Shown: positions 45,404-53,688 of the stretch, one piece after another
How the letters are laid out: every line of letters starts with the position of its first letter
Numbering within the stretch: the first letter of the stretch is position 1
Assembly (NCBI RefSeq): GCF_000813985.1
Contig: NZ_JWLJ01000013.1
Location: forward strand, 41,166-105,165
Source of the DNA: Ruegeria sp. ANG-R
GTDB lineage: Bacteria; Pseudomonadota; Alphaproteobacteria; Rhodobacterales; Rhodobacteraceae
Direction: 5' to 3'
DNA length: 64,000 nt
The notes under the pieces: generated by a model
Seen by the model: the letters and a program-made list of their open reading frames with translations, nothing else
The model's database searches: none
Told to the model about the DNA's origin: nothing
Position numbers and translations under genes: made by a program

Positions 45404-45491
45404 AATTCCCGCCATCACAACAGGTATGCTCGCTCTGAGTGGGTACCGGGCGCTTCGGACCCGGACCGATAATAGCCAACGGGAGTAACAG

Positions 45492-46490
45492 ATGACCCTT
45501 ATGAAATCCTTGATGGGCGCCGCGGCAGCGGTCGCACTGACAGCAGGCGCAGCCATGGCAGAACCGGCCCTGATATTTGATCTGGGCGGCAAATTCGACA
45601 AATCGTTCAACGAAGCCGCGCACAATGGCGCATCGCGTTGGGCAGAAGAGACCGGCGGCACCTATCGCGAAATCGAGATGCAGTCCGAAGCGCAGCGCGA
45701 ACAGGCCCTGCGCCGTTTCGCCGAAGCCGGCTCGAACCCGATCATCACTATGGGCTTTGGCATGGCAGACCCGCTGGCTGCCGTGGCCGCTGATTACCCG
45801 GACACCACCTTTGTTGTGGTCGACGTAACTTGGCTGGATGCCCCGAACCTGCGTCAGGTCGGCTTTGCCGAGCATGAAGGCTCGTACCTTGTTGGCATGA
45901 TGGCGGCGATGGCGTCGAAAACCGGCACCGTGGGCTTTATTGGCGGTATGGATGTCCCGCTGATCCGCCACTTTGGCTGCGGCTATGCACAAGGCGCCAA
46001 GGCCGTGAACCCCGACATCAACGTTGTCGCCAACATGACCGGCACGACTCCGGCAGCCTGGAACGACCCGGTAAAAGGCTCCGAACTGACCAAGGCGCAG
46101 ATCAGCCAGGGCGCTGACGTGGTTTATGCGGCTGCCGGTGGCACCGGGGTCGGCGTACTGCAGACCGCCGCTGACGAAGGCATCCTGTCAATCGGCGTGG
46201 ACAGCAACCAGAACCACCTGCACCCGGGTCAGGTTCTGACCTCGATGCTGAAGCGCGTCGATGTCGCCGTCTATGACGCGATGAGCGCGGGCGACGACGT
46301 TGAAACCGGCGTATTCGTCATGGGGCTGGCTCAGGACGGTGTTGGCGTTGCCATGGACGAAAACAACGCCGAGCTGGTTACGGACGACATGAAAGCCGCC
46401 GTAGACAAGGCCCGTCAGGACATCATCGACGGCAATGTCAAAGTTGTCAGCTACTACGAGAACGACAGCTGCCCGGCACTGCAGTTCTGA
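45492..46490 (+). CDS. BMP-family substrate-binding lipoprotein/protein of an ABC importer
   Basis: Periplasmic binding protein, 332 residues, with a signal peptide (MKSLMGAAAAVALTAGAAMA, cleavage near 23) and the BMP fold: LIFDLGGKFDKSFNEAAHNG near 28-47, PIITMGFGMADPLAAVA near 82-98, VGFIGGMDVPLIRHFGCGYAQG near 150-171, ADVVYAAAGGTGVGVLQTA near 205. Known: BMP/PnrA proteins bind purine nucleosides. It has no lipobox cysteine at the cleavage site. It heads an operon with an ATPase and two permeases; a GC stem in the 80-base gap after it may raise its dosage over the membrane genes. Confidence 0.94.
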   Translation: MTLMKSLMGAAAAVALTAGAAMAEPALIFDLGGKFDKSFNEAAHNGASRWAEETGGTYREIEMQSEAQREQALRRFAEAGSNPIITMGFGMADPLAAVAADYPDTTFVVVDVTWLDAPNLRQVGFAEHEGSYLVGMMAAMASKTGTVGFIGGMDVPLIRHFGCGYAQGAKAVNPDINVVANMTGTTPAAWNDPVKGSELTKAQISQGADVVYAAAGGTGVGVLQTAADEGILSIGVDSNQNHLHPGQVLTSMLKRVDVAVYDAMSAGDDVETGVFVMGLAQDGVGVAMDENNAELVTDDMKAAVDKARQDIIDGNVKVVSYYENDSCPALQF

Positions 46491-46500
46491 TCTCACGCGG

Positions 46501-46528
46501 GGCGGGGGTTGGTCCTCCGCCTCACATC
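46501..46528 (+). promoter_or_regulatory. GC-rich stem between the binding-protein gene and the ATPase gene
   Basis: GGCGGGGG and CCTCCGCC form an almost perfect stem around TTGGT just after the binding-protein stop. Such stems often protect the upstream message or partly stop transcription so that the binding protein is made in excess. Confidence 0.4.
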
Positions 46529-46570
46529 CACTCTGCCGCATGCGGCCCTTTCGGCAATTGAGGACACGAC

Positions 46571-48100
46571 ATGACCGTCCCCGCCATTGAGCTCAAAGGG
46601 ATTTCCAAAGCCTTTGGGCCGGTTCAGGCCAACAAAGACATTTCCATCAGCGTCGCCCCCGGAACGATCCACGGGATCATCGGTGAAAACGGGGCAGGCA
46701 AATCCACGCTGATGAGCATTCTCTACGGTTTTTACAAAGCCGACAAAGGTGAGATTTGGATCAACGGGTCCAGGACCGAAATCCCTGACAGCCAGGCCGC
46801 CATCGCCTCGGGCATCGGGATGGTTTTTCAGCATTTCAAGCTGGTCGAGAACTTCACCGTTCTGGAAAACATCGTTCTGGGTGCCGAAGACGGAGGGTTG
46901 CTGGCCCCGTCTCTGGCGAAGGCCCGGAAAGAGCTGAAAGAGCTTGAGGAAGAATACGAGCTGTTCGTTGACCCCGACAAACGCATCGATGAAATCGGCG
47001 TGGGGATGCAGCAGCGGGTCGAGATCCTCAAGGCGCTGTACCGCAAGGCCGAGATTCTGATCCTCGACGAACCCACCGGCGTGCTGACCCCTGCCGAAGC
47101 GGATCAGTTGTTCCGCATCCTCGACCGGCTGCGGTCCGAGGGGAAGACGATCATCGTGATCACGCATAAGCTGCGCGAGATCATGGAGAACACCGATACC
47201 GTCTCGGTGATGCGGCGCGGTGAGATGACCGCAACTGTGAAAACCGCTGAGACCAACCCACAGGAACTGGCCGAACTTATGGTGGGCCGCAAGGTTCTGC
47301 TACAGGTCGATAAGGTACCCGCGCAACCGGGCAAACCGGTCCTGGAAATCGAAAACCTCAGCGTCACCGATTCGGCCGGTGTCGAGCGCGTCAAAAGCAT
47401 CAACCTGAGCGTCCGCGCGGGCGAGATTGTTGGTATTGCCGGCGTCGCTGGTAACGGGCAATCGGAACTGCTGGAGGTTCTGGGCGGGATGCGTCCCGGA
47501 CAGGGATCGATCAGACTGAACGGTGAACCTCTCGCATTGCACGGTCCCGGCTCGGACGGGCAAGCGCGGCGCGCTCAGGGCATCGCGCATGTGCCCGAAG
47601 ACCGCCAGCGCGAGGGCCTGATCATGGATTTCCACGCCTGGGAAAACGTCGCCTTCGGCTACCATCGCGACCCCGCTTACAAGCGCGGCGTGTTCATGGA
47701 CAACGCCGCCCTGCGCGCCGATACCGAGGCCAAGATCGAAAAATTCGACGTGCGCCCGCCCAATGGCTGGCTGACCGCCAAAAGCTTCTCGGGGGGCAAC
47801 CAACAGAAGATCGTGGTTGCGCGCGAGATCGAACGAAACCCCGACCTGCTGCTGGTCGGGCAACCCACGCGCGGCGTGGATATCGGGGCCATCGAGTTTA
47901 TTCACAAACAGATCGTCGCCCTGCGCGATCAAGGCAAAGCGATCCTGCTGGTTTCAGTCGAGCTGGAAGAGATTTTCTCGCTCTCGGACCGGATCGCTGT
48001 GATGTTTGACGGACATATCATGGGCGAGCGTCTGCCCGCCGAGACGGATGAAAAAGAACTGGGCTTGCTGATGGCCGGTGTTGCGGGAGAGGCCGCGTAA
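46571..48100 (+). CDS. ABC importer ATPase with two ATP-binding domains (nucleoside/BMP type)
   Basis: Powers the BMP importer. The 509-residue protein has two ABC domains as in sugar/nucleoside importers: first with Walker A GENGAGKST near 37-45, signature-like IGVGMQQRVEILKAL near 140 and Walker B LILDEPTG near 163; second starting near 258 with a degenerate Walker A GVAGNGQSE, signature FSGGNQQKIVVARE near 400 and DLLLVGQPTRGVD near 424. Known homologues include YufO/NupO. The asymmetry of the second P-loop is normal for the family. Confidence 0.95.
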   Translation: MTVPAIELKGISKAFGPVQANKDISISVAPGTIHGIIGENGAGKSTLMSILYGFYKADKGEIWINGSRTEIPDSQAAIASGIGMVFQHFKLVENFTVLENIVLGAEDGGLLAPSLAKARKELKELEEEYELFVDPDKRIDEIGVGMQQRVEILKALYRKAEILILDEPTGVLTPAEADQLFRILDRLRSEGKTIIVITHKLREIMENTDTVSVMRRGEMTATVKTAETNPQELAELMVGRKVLLQVDKVPAQPGKPVLEIENLSVTDSAGVERVKSINLSVRAGEIVGIAGVAGNGQSELLEVLGGMRPGQGSIRLNGEPLALHGPGSDGQARRAQGIAHVPEDRQREGLIMDFHAWENVAFGYHRDPAYKRGVFMDNAALRADTEAKIEKFDVRPPNGWLTAKSFSGGNQQKIVVAREIERNPDLLLVGQPTRGVDIGAIEFIHKQIVALRDQGKAILLVSVELEEIFSLSDRIAVMFDGHIMGERLPAETDEKELGLLMAGVAGEAA

Positions 48101-48101
48101 G

Positions 48102-49196
48102 ATGGAAAAAATGCCCAAATGGGCCGATGTGGTACTGATCCCGCTGATCAGCCTGCTGTTGGCCACAATCCTTTCGGCAATCGTCATCCTCGCAATCGGA
48201 GAAGACCCGATTGAGGCCGTCAATCTGATGGTTACAGGGGCCCTAGGGTCGACCTATGGCTGGGGCTACACGTTGTATTATGCAACCAACTTCATCTTTA
48301 CCGGTCTGGCCGTTGCGGTCGCCTTCCACGCGCGCCTGTTCAACATCGGTGGCGAAGGTCAGGCCATGCTGGGCGGCTTGGGCGTTGCCATCGTCTGCCT
48401 GTCGGTGCCGTGGCCGCATTGGACCATCGCCCTGCTTGCCGCCTGCGGTGCATCGATGCTCTTTGGCGCAGCCTGGGCGGCGATCCCCGCCTATCTGCAG
48501 GCCAAACGAGGCAGCCATATCGTGATCACCACGATCATGTTCAACTTTATCGCCGCCGCTTTACTAAATTACATGCTGGTCAACGTGATGAAGCCGTCGG
48601 GTTCTCAGGACCCGGCGACGGCACGTTTCCCCGAGGCCGTGCATCTACCGTCGTTTCAATCGCTGTTCTCAACAGCTGACAATGTTGTCTTTCGCGGCGC
48701 GCCTGTGAACATCACGTTTTTCATCGCCATTCTTGCTTGTTTCGCGGTCTGGGCTCTGATCTGGCGTACCCGGCTCGGCTATGAAATTCGCGCCTACGGC
48801 TTTTCGGAAACCGGCGCGGTTTATGCGGGTATTTCGCCTGTCCGCATCACCATCATTGCGATGTTGATTTCGGGCGCGCTAGCCGGGATGATGGCCATCA
48901 ACAATGTTATGGGCGAAGCAGAGCGTCTGGTTCTGAACTCAACTGAAAACGCCGGTTTCATTGGCATCGCGGTTGCCTTGATGGGTCGATCTCATCCCTT
49001 TGGCGTGTTTCTGGCGGCGCTCTTGTTCGGGTTTCTCTATCAAGGCGGTGCCGAGCTGGCGCTTTGGACTCAGATCCCCCGCGACTTGATCGTAATCGTT
49101 CAAGGGCTGGTGATCCTGTTCACCGGAGCACTGGACAACATGGTGCGCGCGCCGCTTGAAAAACTGTTCATCAGCCTGCGGAAGGAGGCGAAGTGA
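48102..49196 (+). CDS. ABC importer permease (BMP/nucleoside type), first subunit
   Basis: A 364-residue membrane protein of the BPD_transp_2 family with about nine or ten helices. FNIGGEGQAMLGGLG near 90-104 is the conserved cytoplasmic motif, and GMMAINNVMGEAERLVLN near 264 lies near the coupling region. ATG at 48102 follows GGGAGAGG; the frame is open further upstream within the ATPase gene. It shares one base with the next permease gene. Confidence 0.94.
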   Translation: MEKMPKWADVVLIPLISLLLATILSAIVILAIGEDPIEAVNLMVTGALGSTYGWGYTLYYATNFIFTGLAVAVAFHARLFNIGGEGQAMLGGLGVAIVCLSVPWPHWTIALLAACGASMLFGAAWAAIPAYLQAKRGSHIVITTIMFNFIAAALLNYMLVNVMKPSGSQDPATARFPEAVHLPSFQSLFSTADNVVFRGAPVNITFFIAILACFAVWALIWRTRLGYEIRAYGFSETGAVYAGISPVRITIIAMLISGALAGMMAINNVMGEAERLVLNSTENAGFIGIAVALMGRSHPFGVFLAALLFGFLYQGGAELALWTQIPRDLIVIVQGLVILFTGALDNMVRAPLEKLFISLRKEAK

Positions 49197-50164
49197 TGGA
49201 GTTTTTCGTTACACTTATCCAGGTCCTTGATTCAACCATCCGCTTGGCCACGCCTCTGCTGCTGGCGTGCCTGGCTGGTCTCTATTCCGAACGGGCGGGC
49301 ATTTTTGACATCGGACTTGAAGGCAAGATGCTGATTGCCGCGTTTTTCTCGGCCGCGGTTGCCGCTGTGACAGGATCAGTGTGGTTGGGCCTATTGGCGG
49401 GAATTGCTGCATCCCTTGTTCTGTCAGCGGTGCATGGATTGGCTTCGATCACGTTCCGAGGCAATCAGCTAATCTCGGGGGTTGCCATCAACTTTCTTGC
49501 GTCGGGGCTAACGGTCCTGATCGCACAAAGCTGGTTCAAACAAGGCGGACGCACCCCCTCGTTGTTTGGAGGCGGACGGTTCGAACCGATCGAGTTTCCC
49601 TTCGCAGACGCGGTCAGCGATGTGCCACTCATCGGGCCAATCTATTCCGAGTTGCTATCAGGCCACTCCATTCTCGTCTATGTGGCGTTCCTGTTTGTCC
49701 CGCTGACATGGTGGATACTGTACCGCACACGCTTTGGCCTGCGCCTGCGCGCCGTGGGTGAGAACCCCGCCGCTGTGGACACCGCCGGTGTCTCGGTGGT
49801 CGGCCTGCGCTTTGCCGCAGTGGGTATCTGCGGCATTCTCTGCGGTATTGCCGGTGCGTATCTGGCAACCGCCCTGCAAGCCGGGTTCGTAAAGGAAATG
49901 ACCGCCGGTCGGGGCTTCATCGCTCTGGCAGCGCTGATCTTTGCAAAATGGCGGCCCTGGCACGCGATGTGGGCCTGTCTGTTGTTCGGACTGCTGCAGG
50001 CCATCGCCCTGCGATTCCAGAACATCGATCTGGGCGGGGTCGTGATCCCGGTGCAGGTCATGGACGCCCTGCCCTATATCCTGACCGTGGTGATTCTGGC
50101 CGGGTTCGTCGGCAAAGCCATACCGCCGCGCGCAGGTGGCGAACCATATGTAAAGGAACGCTGA
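49196..50164 (+). CDS. ABC importer permease (BMP/nucleoside type), second subunit
   Basis: A 322-residue partner permease with about eight to ten helices and motifs ERAGIFDIGLEGKMLIAAFFSA near 32-53 and GAYLATALQAGFVKEMTAGRGFIALAALIFAKWRP near 220-254. I take the ATG at 49196 because AAGGAGG lies seven bases before it; a GTG three bases earlier is too close. It closes the importer operon. Confidence 0.94.
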   Translation: MEFFVTLIQVLDSTIRLATPLLLACLAGLYSERAGIFDIGLEGKMLIAAFFSAAVAAVTGSVWLGLLAGIAASLVLSAVHGLASITFRGNQLISGVAINFLASGLTVLIAQSWFKQGGRTPSLFGGGRFEPIEFPFADAVSDVPLIGPIYSELLSGHSILVYVAFLFVPLTWWILYRTRFGLRLRAVGENPAAVDTAGVSVVGLRFAAVGICGILCGIAGAYLATALQAGFVKEMTAGRGFIALAALIFAKWRPWHAMWACLLFGLLQAIALRFQNIDLGGVVIPVQVMDALPYILTVVILAGFVGKAIPPRAGGEPYVKER

Positions 50165-50175
50165 TAGAGCCAGTT

Positions 50176-50237
50176 CAGGACTGCCCCTCAGTCCTGTTTG
50201 CTGCGAAGCGGCATACAGAGTTGATTTTGTATGCCGC
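50176..50237 (+). promoter_or_regulatory. Two consecutive stem-loops between the importer operon and the TauE genes
   Basis: CAGGACTG (50176-50183) pairs with CAGTCCTG (50189-50196) and runs into TTTG, a short terminator-like stem 12 bases after the importer. GCGGCATACA (50208-50217) pairs with TGTATGCCGC (50228-50237), 18 bases before the first TauE gene, and could be an operator or a second terminator. Confidence 0.45.
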
Positions 50238-50254
50238 AACCGTTCTAAGGGGGT

Positions 50255-51178
50255 ATGCACGTATACCTGCCCATAGCCGAAGTCTCGGTCAGCCCTTTTC
50301 TACTGCTTGGAATTGGCGGGATGGTTGGTGTTTTGTCCGGCATGTTTGGCGTGGGAGGGGGCTTTCTGATCACGCCGCTGCTCTTTTTCATCGGCATACC
50401 TCCGGCCGTGGCCGTTGCCACGTCGGCCAATCAGGTTGTGGCTTCGTCGTTCTCGGGCCTGATGGCGCATCTCAAACGCAAGACCGTCGACCTTGAGATG
50501 GGCACCGTCCTGTTAGGCGGCGGTCTGGTCGGTGCGGCGCTGGGAATGGTGGTATTCAATTTCCTGAAACACCTCGGTCAGGTCGATCTGGCGGTTCAGC
50601 TCTGCTATGTTCTGTTTCTGGGTGTGATCGGCAGTTTGATGTTTGTCGAAAGCCTGAACGCCATCCGCCGCGCCAGACAGTCTGGCGGCGCCCCCGTCGC
50701 CAAGCGCCGCCAGCGGACGTGGGTGCATGCGCTGCCGTTCAAGATGCGCTTTCGTGCCTCGAGCCTGTATATTTCGGTGATCCCGCCCGCTCTCGTCGGC
50801 TTTGGTGTTGGTATCCTGTCAGCGATCATGGGGGTCGGGGGCGGGTTCATCATGGTCCCCGCGATGATCTATATTCTTGGAATGCCCACGAAAGTGGTGA
50901 TCGGCACTTCGCTGTTTCAGATCATCTTTGTGGCCGGCTTCACGACTATGATCCATGCATCGACAAACTACACCGTCGATGTGGTTCTGGCCGTTTTCCT
51001 TTTGGTCGGAGGCGTTCTGGGCGCGCAGCTGGGCACCCAGATCGGCGCCCGTCTGAAAGCCGAGCAACTGCGTATTCTGCTGGCGCTGCTGGTCATCGCG
51101 GTTGCGGTGAAAATCGGCTTTGATCTGCTGCTAACGCCACCCGATCTTTTCTCCCTCTCAGAACCCGGAGGAGTTTAG
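50255..51178 (+). CDS. TauE/SafE family sulfite/organosulfonate exporter, copy 1
   Basis: A 307-residue membrane protein with about eight helices in two homologous halves, each with the glycine-rich loop: GMFGVGGGFLITPLLFFIGIPP near 31-52 and IMGVGGGFIMVPAMIYILGMPTK near 188-210. The middle, about 140-165, is a basic cytoplasmic linker. Known: TauE-family proteins export sulfite, sulfoacetate or related anions, but substrates vary. An almost duplicate gene follows 91 bases later. AAGGGGG lies very close to the ATG. Confidence 0.9.
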   Translation: MHVYLPIAEVSVSPFLLLGIGGMVGVLSGMFGVGGGFLITPLLFFIGIPPAVAVATSANQVVASSFSGLMAHLKRKTVDLEMGTVLLGGGLVGAALGMVVFNFLKHLGQVDLAVQLCYVLFLGVIGSLMFVESLNAIRRARQSGGAPVAKRRQRTWVHALPFKMRFRASSLYISVIPPALVGFGVGILSAIMGVGGGFIMVPAMIYILGMPTKVVIGTSLFQIIFVAGFTTMIHASTNYTVDVVLAVFLLVGGVLGAQLGTQIGARLKAEQLRILLALLVIAVAVKIGFDLLLTPPDLFSLSEPGGV

Positions 51179-51269
51179 CCGTGCTGCAAGCTCTGCCCGC
51201 AAGGCACCCCGCCCGCAAAAAAGCGGGTCGGCCCCAGCCAGGTAACGCCAGAAACAACGTGACGGTAAT

Positions 51270-52190
51270 ATGCATATCTACCTGCCAATAGCCGAAGTTT
51301 CGGTAAACGCTTTTCTGTTGTTCGGACTGGGCGGAATGGTCGGCGTCCTGTCCGGAATGTTCGGTGTGGGCGGCGGGTTCCTGATGACCCCATTGCTGTT
51401 CTTCATCGGCATTCCACCAGCCGTGGCCGTCGCAACCGAGGCCAACCAGATCGTTGCTTCGTCATTCTCGGGGGTGCTGGCGCATTTCAGGCGCAAAACG
51501 GTTGACCTGAAAATGGGAACGGTCCTGTTGATCGGCGGGCTCGCAGGTGCCGCTTTGGGGGTCGTTGTCTTCAACTATCTCAAGAGCCTTGGACAGGTCG
51601 ATCTGCTGGTCAAGCTTTGCTATGTCGTCTTTCTCGGCATCATCGGCAGCCTGATGTTCATCGAAAGCCTGAATGCGATACGTAAATCACGCAAGGCCGG
51701 GGCGCCGCCTCCGAAGCGGCGTCAGCGTGGCTGGATTCACGCCATGCCGTTCAAGATGCGGTTTCGGACTTCGGGTCTGTACATCTCGGTCATCCCACCC
51801 GTGATTGTCGGCCTGTTCGTTGGCGTCTTGTCAGCGATCATGGGTGTCGGTGGCGGGTTCATCATGGTGCCCGCGATGATCTATCTTCTGGGTATGCCCA
51901 CCAAAGTGGTCGTTGGAACGTCGCTGTTTCAGATCATCTTTGTGACCGCATTCACCACCATGCTGCACGCCACCACCAACTATACGGTCGACGTCGTGCT
52001 GGCTGTTCTGCTGCTGGTTGGCGGAGTGGTCGGGGCCCAGATTGGAACCGTTATCGGTTCCCGAATGCCGGCTGAGCAACTGCGGGTTCTGCTGGCGGCT
52101 CTGGTGCTTGCCGTCTGCGGCAAGCTGGCGCTTGATTTGTTGCTGCAACCCTCCGAGCTTTACTCGTTGGGCAATGCCGGGGGGCACTGA
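51270..52190 (+). CDS. TauE/SafE family exporter, copy 2 (tandem duplicate)
   Basis: A 306-residue protein that by eye is about three quarters identical to the preceding gene product along its whole length, with the same start (MHxYLPIAEVSV) and the same two glycine-rich loops. Differences concentrate in the linker and the last helix. This is a tandem gene duplication kept intact. It is followed one base later by a TIGR02186 gene, with which it shares an operon. The gap upstream (51179-51269) holds a small CCCGC-A6-GCGGG stem. Confidence 0.9.
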   Translation: MHIYLPIAEVSVNAFLLFGLGGMVGVLSGMFGVGGGFLMTPLLFFIGIPPAVAVATEANQIVASSFSGVLAHFRRKTVDLKMGTVLLIGGLAGAALGVVVFNYLKSLGQVDLLVKLCYVVFLGIIGSLMFIESLNAIRKSRKAGAPPPKRRQRGWIHAMPFKMRFRTSGLYISVIPPVIVGLFVGVLSAIMGVGGGFIMVPAMIYLLGMPTKVVVGTSLFQIIFVTAFTTMLHATTNYTVDVVLAVLLLVGGVVGAQIGTVIGSRMPAEQLRVLLAALVLAVCGKLALDLLLQPSELYSLGNAGGH

Positions 52191-52191
52191 G

Positions 52192-52956
52192 ATGTTGCGT
52201 CTGATCTTTCTTCTATGTCTGGTCTGCTGGCCTGCCTACGCGGCCGAGGAACAGGTTGTGCTGGGGCTCAGCCAGGATCGGGTCTCGATCACTGCGAATT
52301 TCGATGGGTCCGAGATCCTGATATTCGGAGCCGTCAAGCGCGAAGCCCCTATTCCGGAAGGCCCACCGCTTGAGGTCATCGTATCCGTCGTCGGCCCATC
52401 AGAGCCCGTCACGGTAAGGCGCAAGGAAAAACGGTTCGGCATCTGGGTGAACACCGATAGCCTTGTCGTTGATCTGGCCCCGAGTTTCTACGCCGTCGCC
52501 ACCAGCGCCCCGTTTAATGAGGTGCTGACCCACACCGAAGACCTGCGGTATAAGGTTTCGATCGAACGCGCCATCCGATCAGTAGGTGCGGATATGAGCA
52601 TTCAGGGCGCACAGGATTTTGCCGAAGCGGTCATTCGCATTCGCGAAGATGAAGGGCTGTATTCGATCCGGGAGAACACGGTGGCCGTGGACGAGCAGAC
52701 GCTGTTCCGGACCTCAATCGACATGCCCTCGGACCTGACCGAAGGCGACTACACCGCCCGCATTTTCCTGACCCGCGGAGGCATGGTTGTCTCGACCTTC
52801 GAAACCTCGATCGATGTGCGCAAGGTCGGGCTTGAGCGGATTCTATATAACATGTCCCGCGAACAACCGATCTGGTACGGGCTTATGTCACTGGCCATCG
52901 CTATCGCCGCCGGATGGGGAGCCTCAACCGCCTTCCGCCTGCTGCGTGAAAACTGA
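52192..52956 (+). CDS. TIGR02186 family exported protein with C-terminal membrane helix
   Basis: A 254-residue protein: signal peptide (1-18, ending AYA), a periplasmic beta-rich domain of unknown function (about 20-220), and one C-terminal membrane helix (about 228-248, WYGLMSLAIAIAAGWGAS). It matches the TIGR02186 family, which is known to sit next to TauE-type exporters and is otherwise uncharacterised. ATG at 52192 lies one base after the TauE stop, with GGGGGG upstream. I infer an accessory role in export; a periplasmic cap or sensor is possible. Confidence 0.82.
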   Translation: MLRLIFLLCLVCWPAYAAEEQVVLGLSQDRVSITANFDGSEILIFGAVKREAPIPEGPPLEVIVSVVGPSEPVTVRRKEKRFGIWVNTDSLVVDLAPSFYAVATSAPFNEVLTHTEDLRYKVSIERAIRSVGADMSIQGAQDFAEAVIRIREDEGLYSIRENTVAVDEQTLFRTSIDMPSDLTEGDYTARIFLTRGGMVVSTFETSIDVRKVGLERILYNMSREQPIWYGLMSLAIAIAAGWGASTAFRLLREN

Positions 52957-52959
52957 TCG

Positions 52960-53688
52960 TCAGCCACGACCGATGTAAGGCATGGTCGTGGCCATAACGG
53001 TCATGAACTGTACATTCGCCTCAAGCGGCAACCCGGCCATGTGCAGAACCGAGCGCGCGGCATCCTCGACCTCCATGGTCGGATCGGGCTGGCGGCCCTC
53101 GGCGATAGCATCCTCGACCAATCCCTGTACCATCGGCGTGCGTGCATTTCCGATGTCGATCTGACCACAAGCGATGCCGAAATCCCGCCCGTCCAGCGAC
53201 AGGCTGCGCGTCAGACCCGTTATCGCGTGTTTCGTCGCCGAGTAGTGCACCGAATTCGGGCGCGGAACATGGGCGGCGATCGAGCCATTGTTGATGATCC
53301 GCCCTCCTTGCGGCGACTGAGACCGCATCGCAGCAAATGCAGCCCGTGCGCAAAGGAACATACCGTTCAGGTTCACATTGACCGAGTTGTACCAATCTTC
53401 GAGAGCGATCTCATCTATGGTGCCACCGGATGCGAAAATACCCGCATTGTTGAACAAAACGTCCAGTCGCCCGGTCTGCGTCGTAAACTCGGTGAAAGCT
53501 TGCAGGACCGCGTCCGGGTCGGTCACATCGGCGACCAGCGGCATCGCAGTATCTCGGCCCTGGGCCAAAGCCTCAAGCTTATCGGCGCTGCGGGCCAAAA
53601 GACCGACTGTCCAACCCTCCGACAGGAATAGCTCGGCAGTGGCGCGGCCAATGCCCGAACTGGCGCCGGTTACAATGATCGTCTTCAT
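52960..53688 (-). CDS. Short-chain dehydrogenase/reductase
   Basis: A 242-residue classical SDR: VTGASSGIGRATAELF near 5-20 (cofactor loop), LFNNAGIF near 82-89, catalytic serine in IINNGSIAAH near 134 and YSATKHA near 148-154. The last residues lack a distinguishing motif, so the substrate is unknown. Its ATG overlaps the stop of the helicase gene upstream (ATGA), so the two are co-translated, an odd pairing of a helicase and an oxidoreductase. Confidence 0.9.
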   Translation of the reverse strand: MKTIIVTGASSGIGRATAELFLSEGWTVGLLARSADKLEALAQGRDTAMPLVADVTDPDAVLQAFTEFTTQTGRLDVLFNNAGIFASGGTIDEIALEDWYNSVNVNLNGMFLCARAAFAAMRSQSPQGGRIINNGSIAAHVPRPNSVHYSATKHAITGLTRSLSLDGRDFGIACGQIDIGNARTPMVQGLVEDAIAEGRQPDPTMEVEDAARSVLHMAGLPLEANVQFMTVMATTMPYIGRG

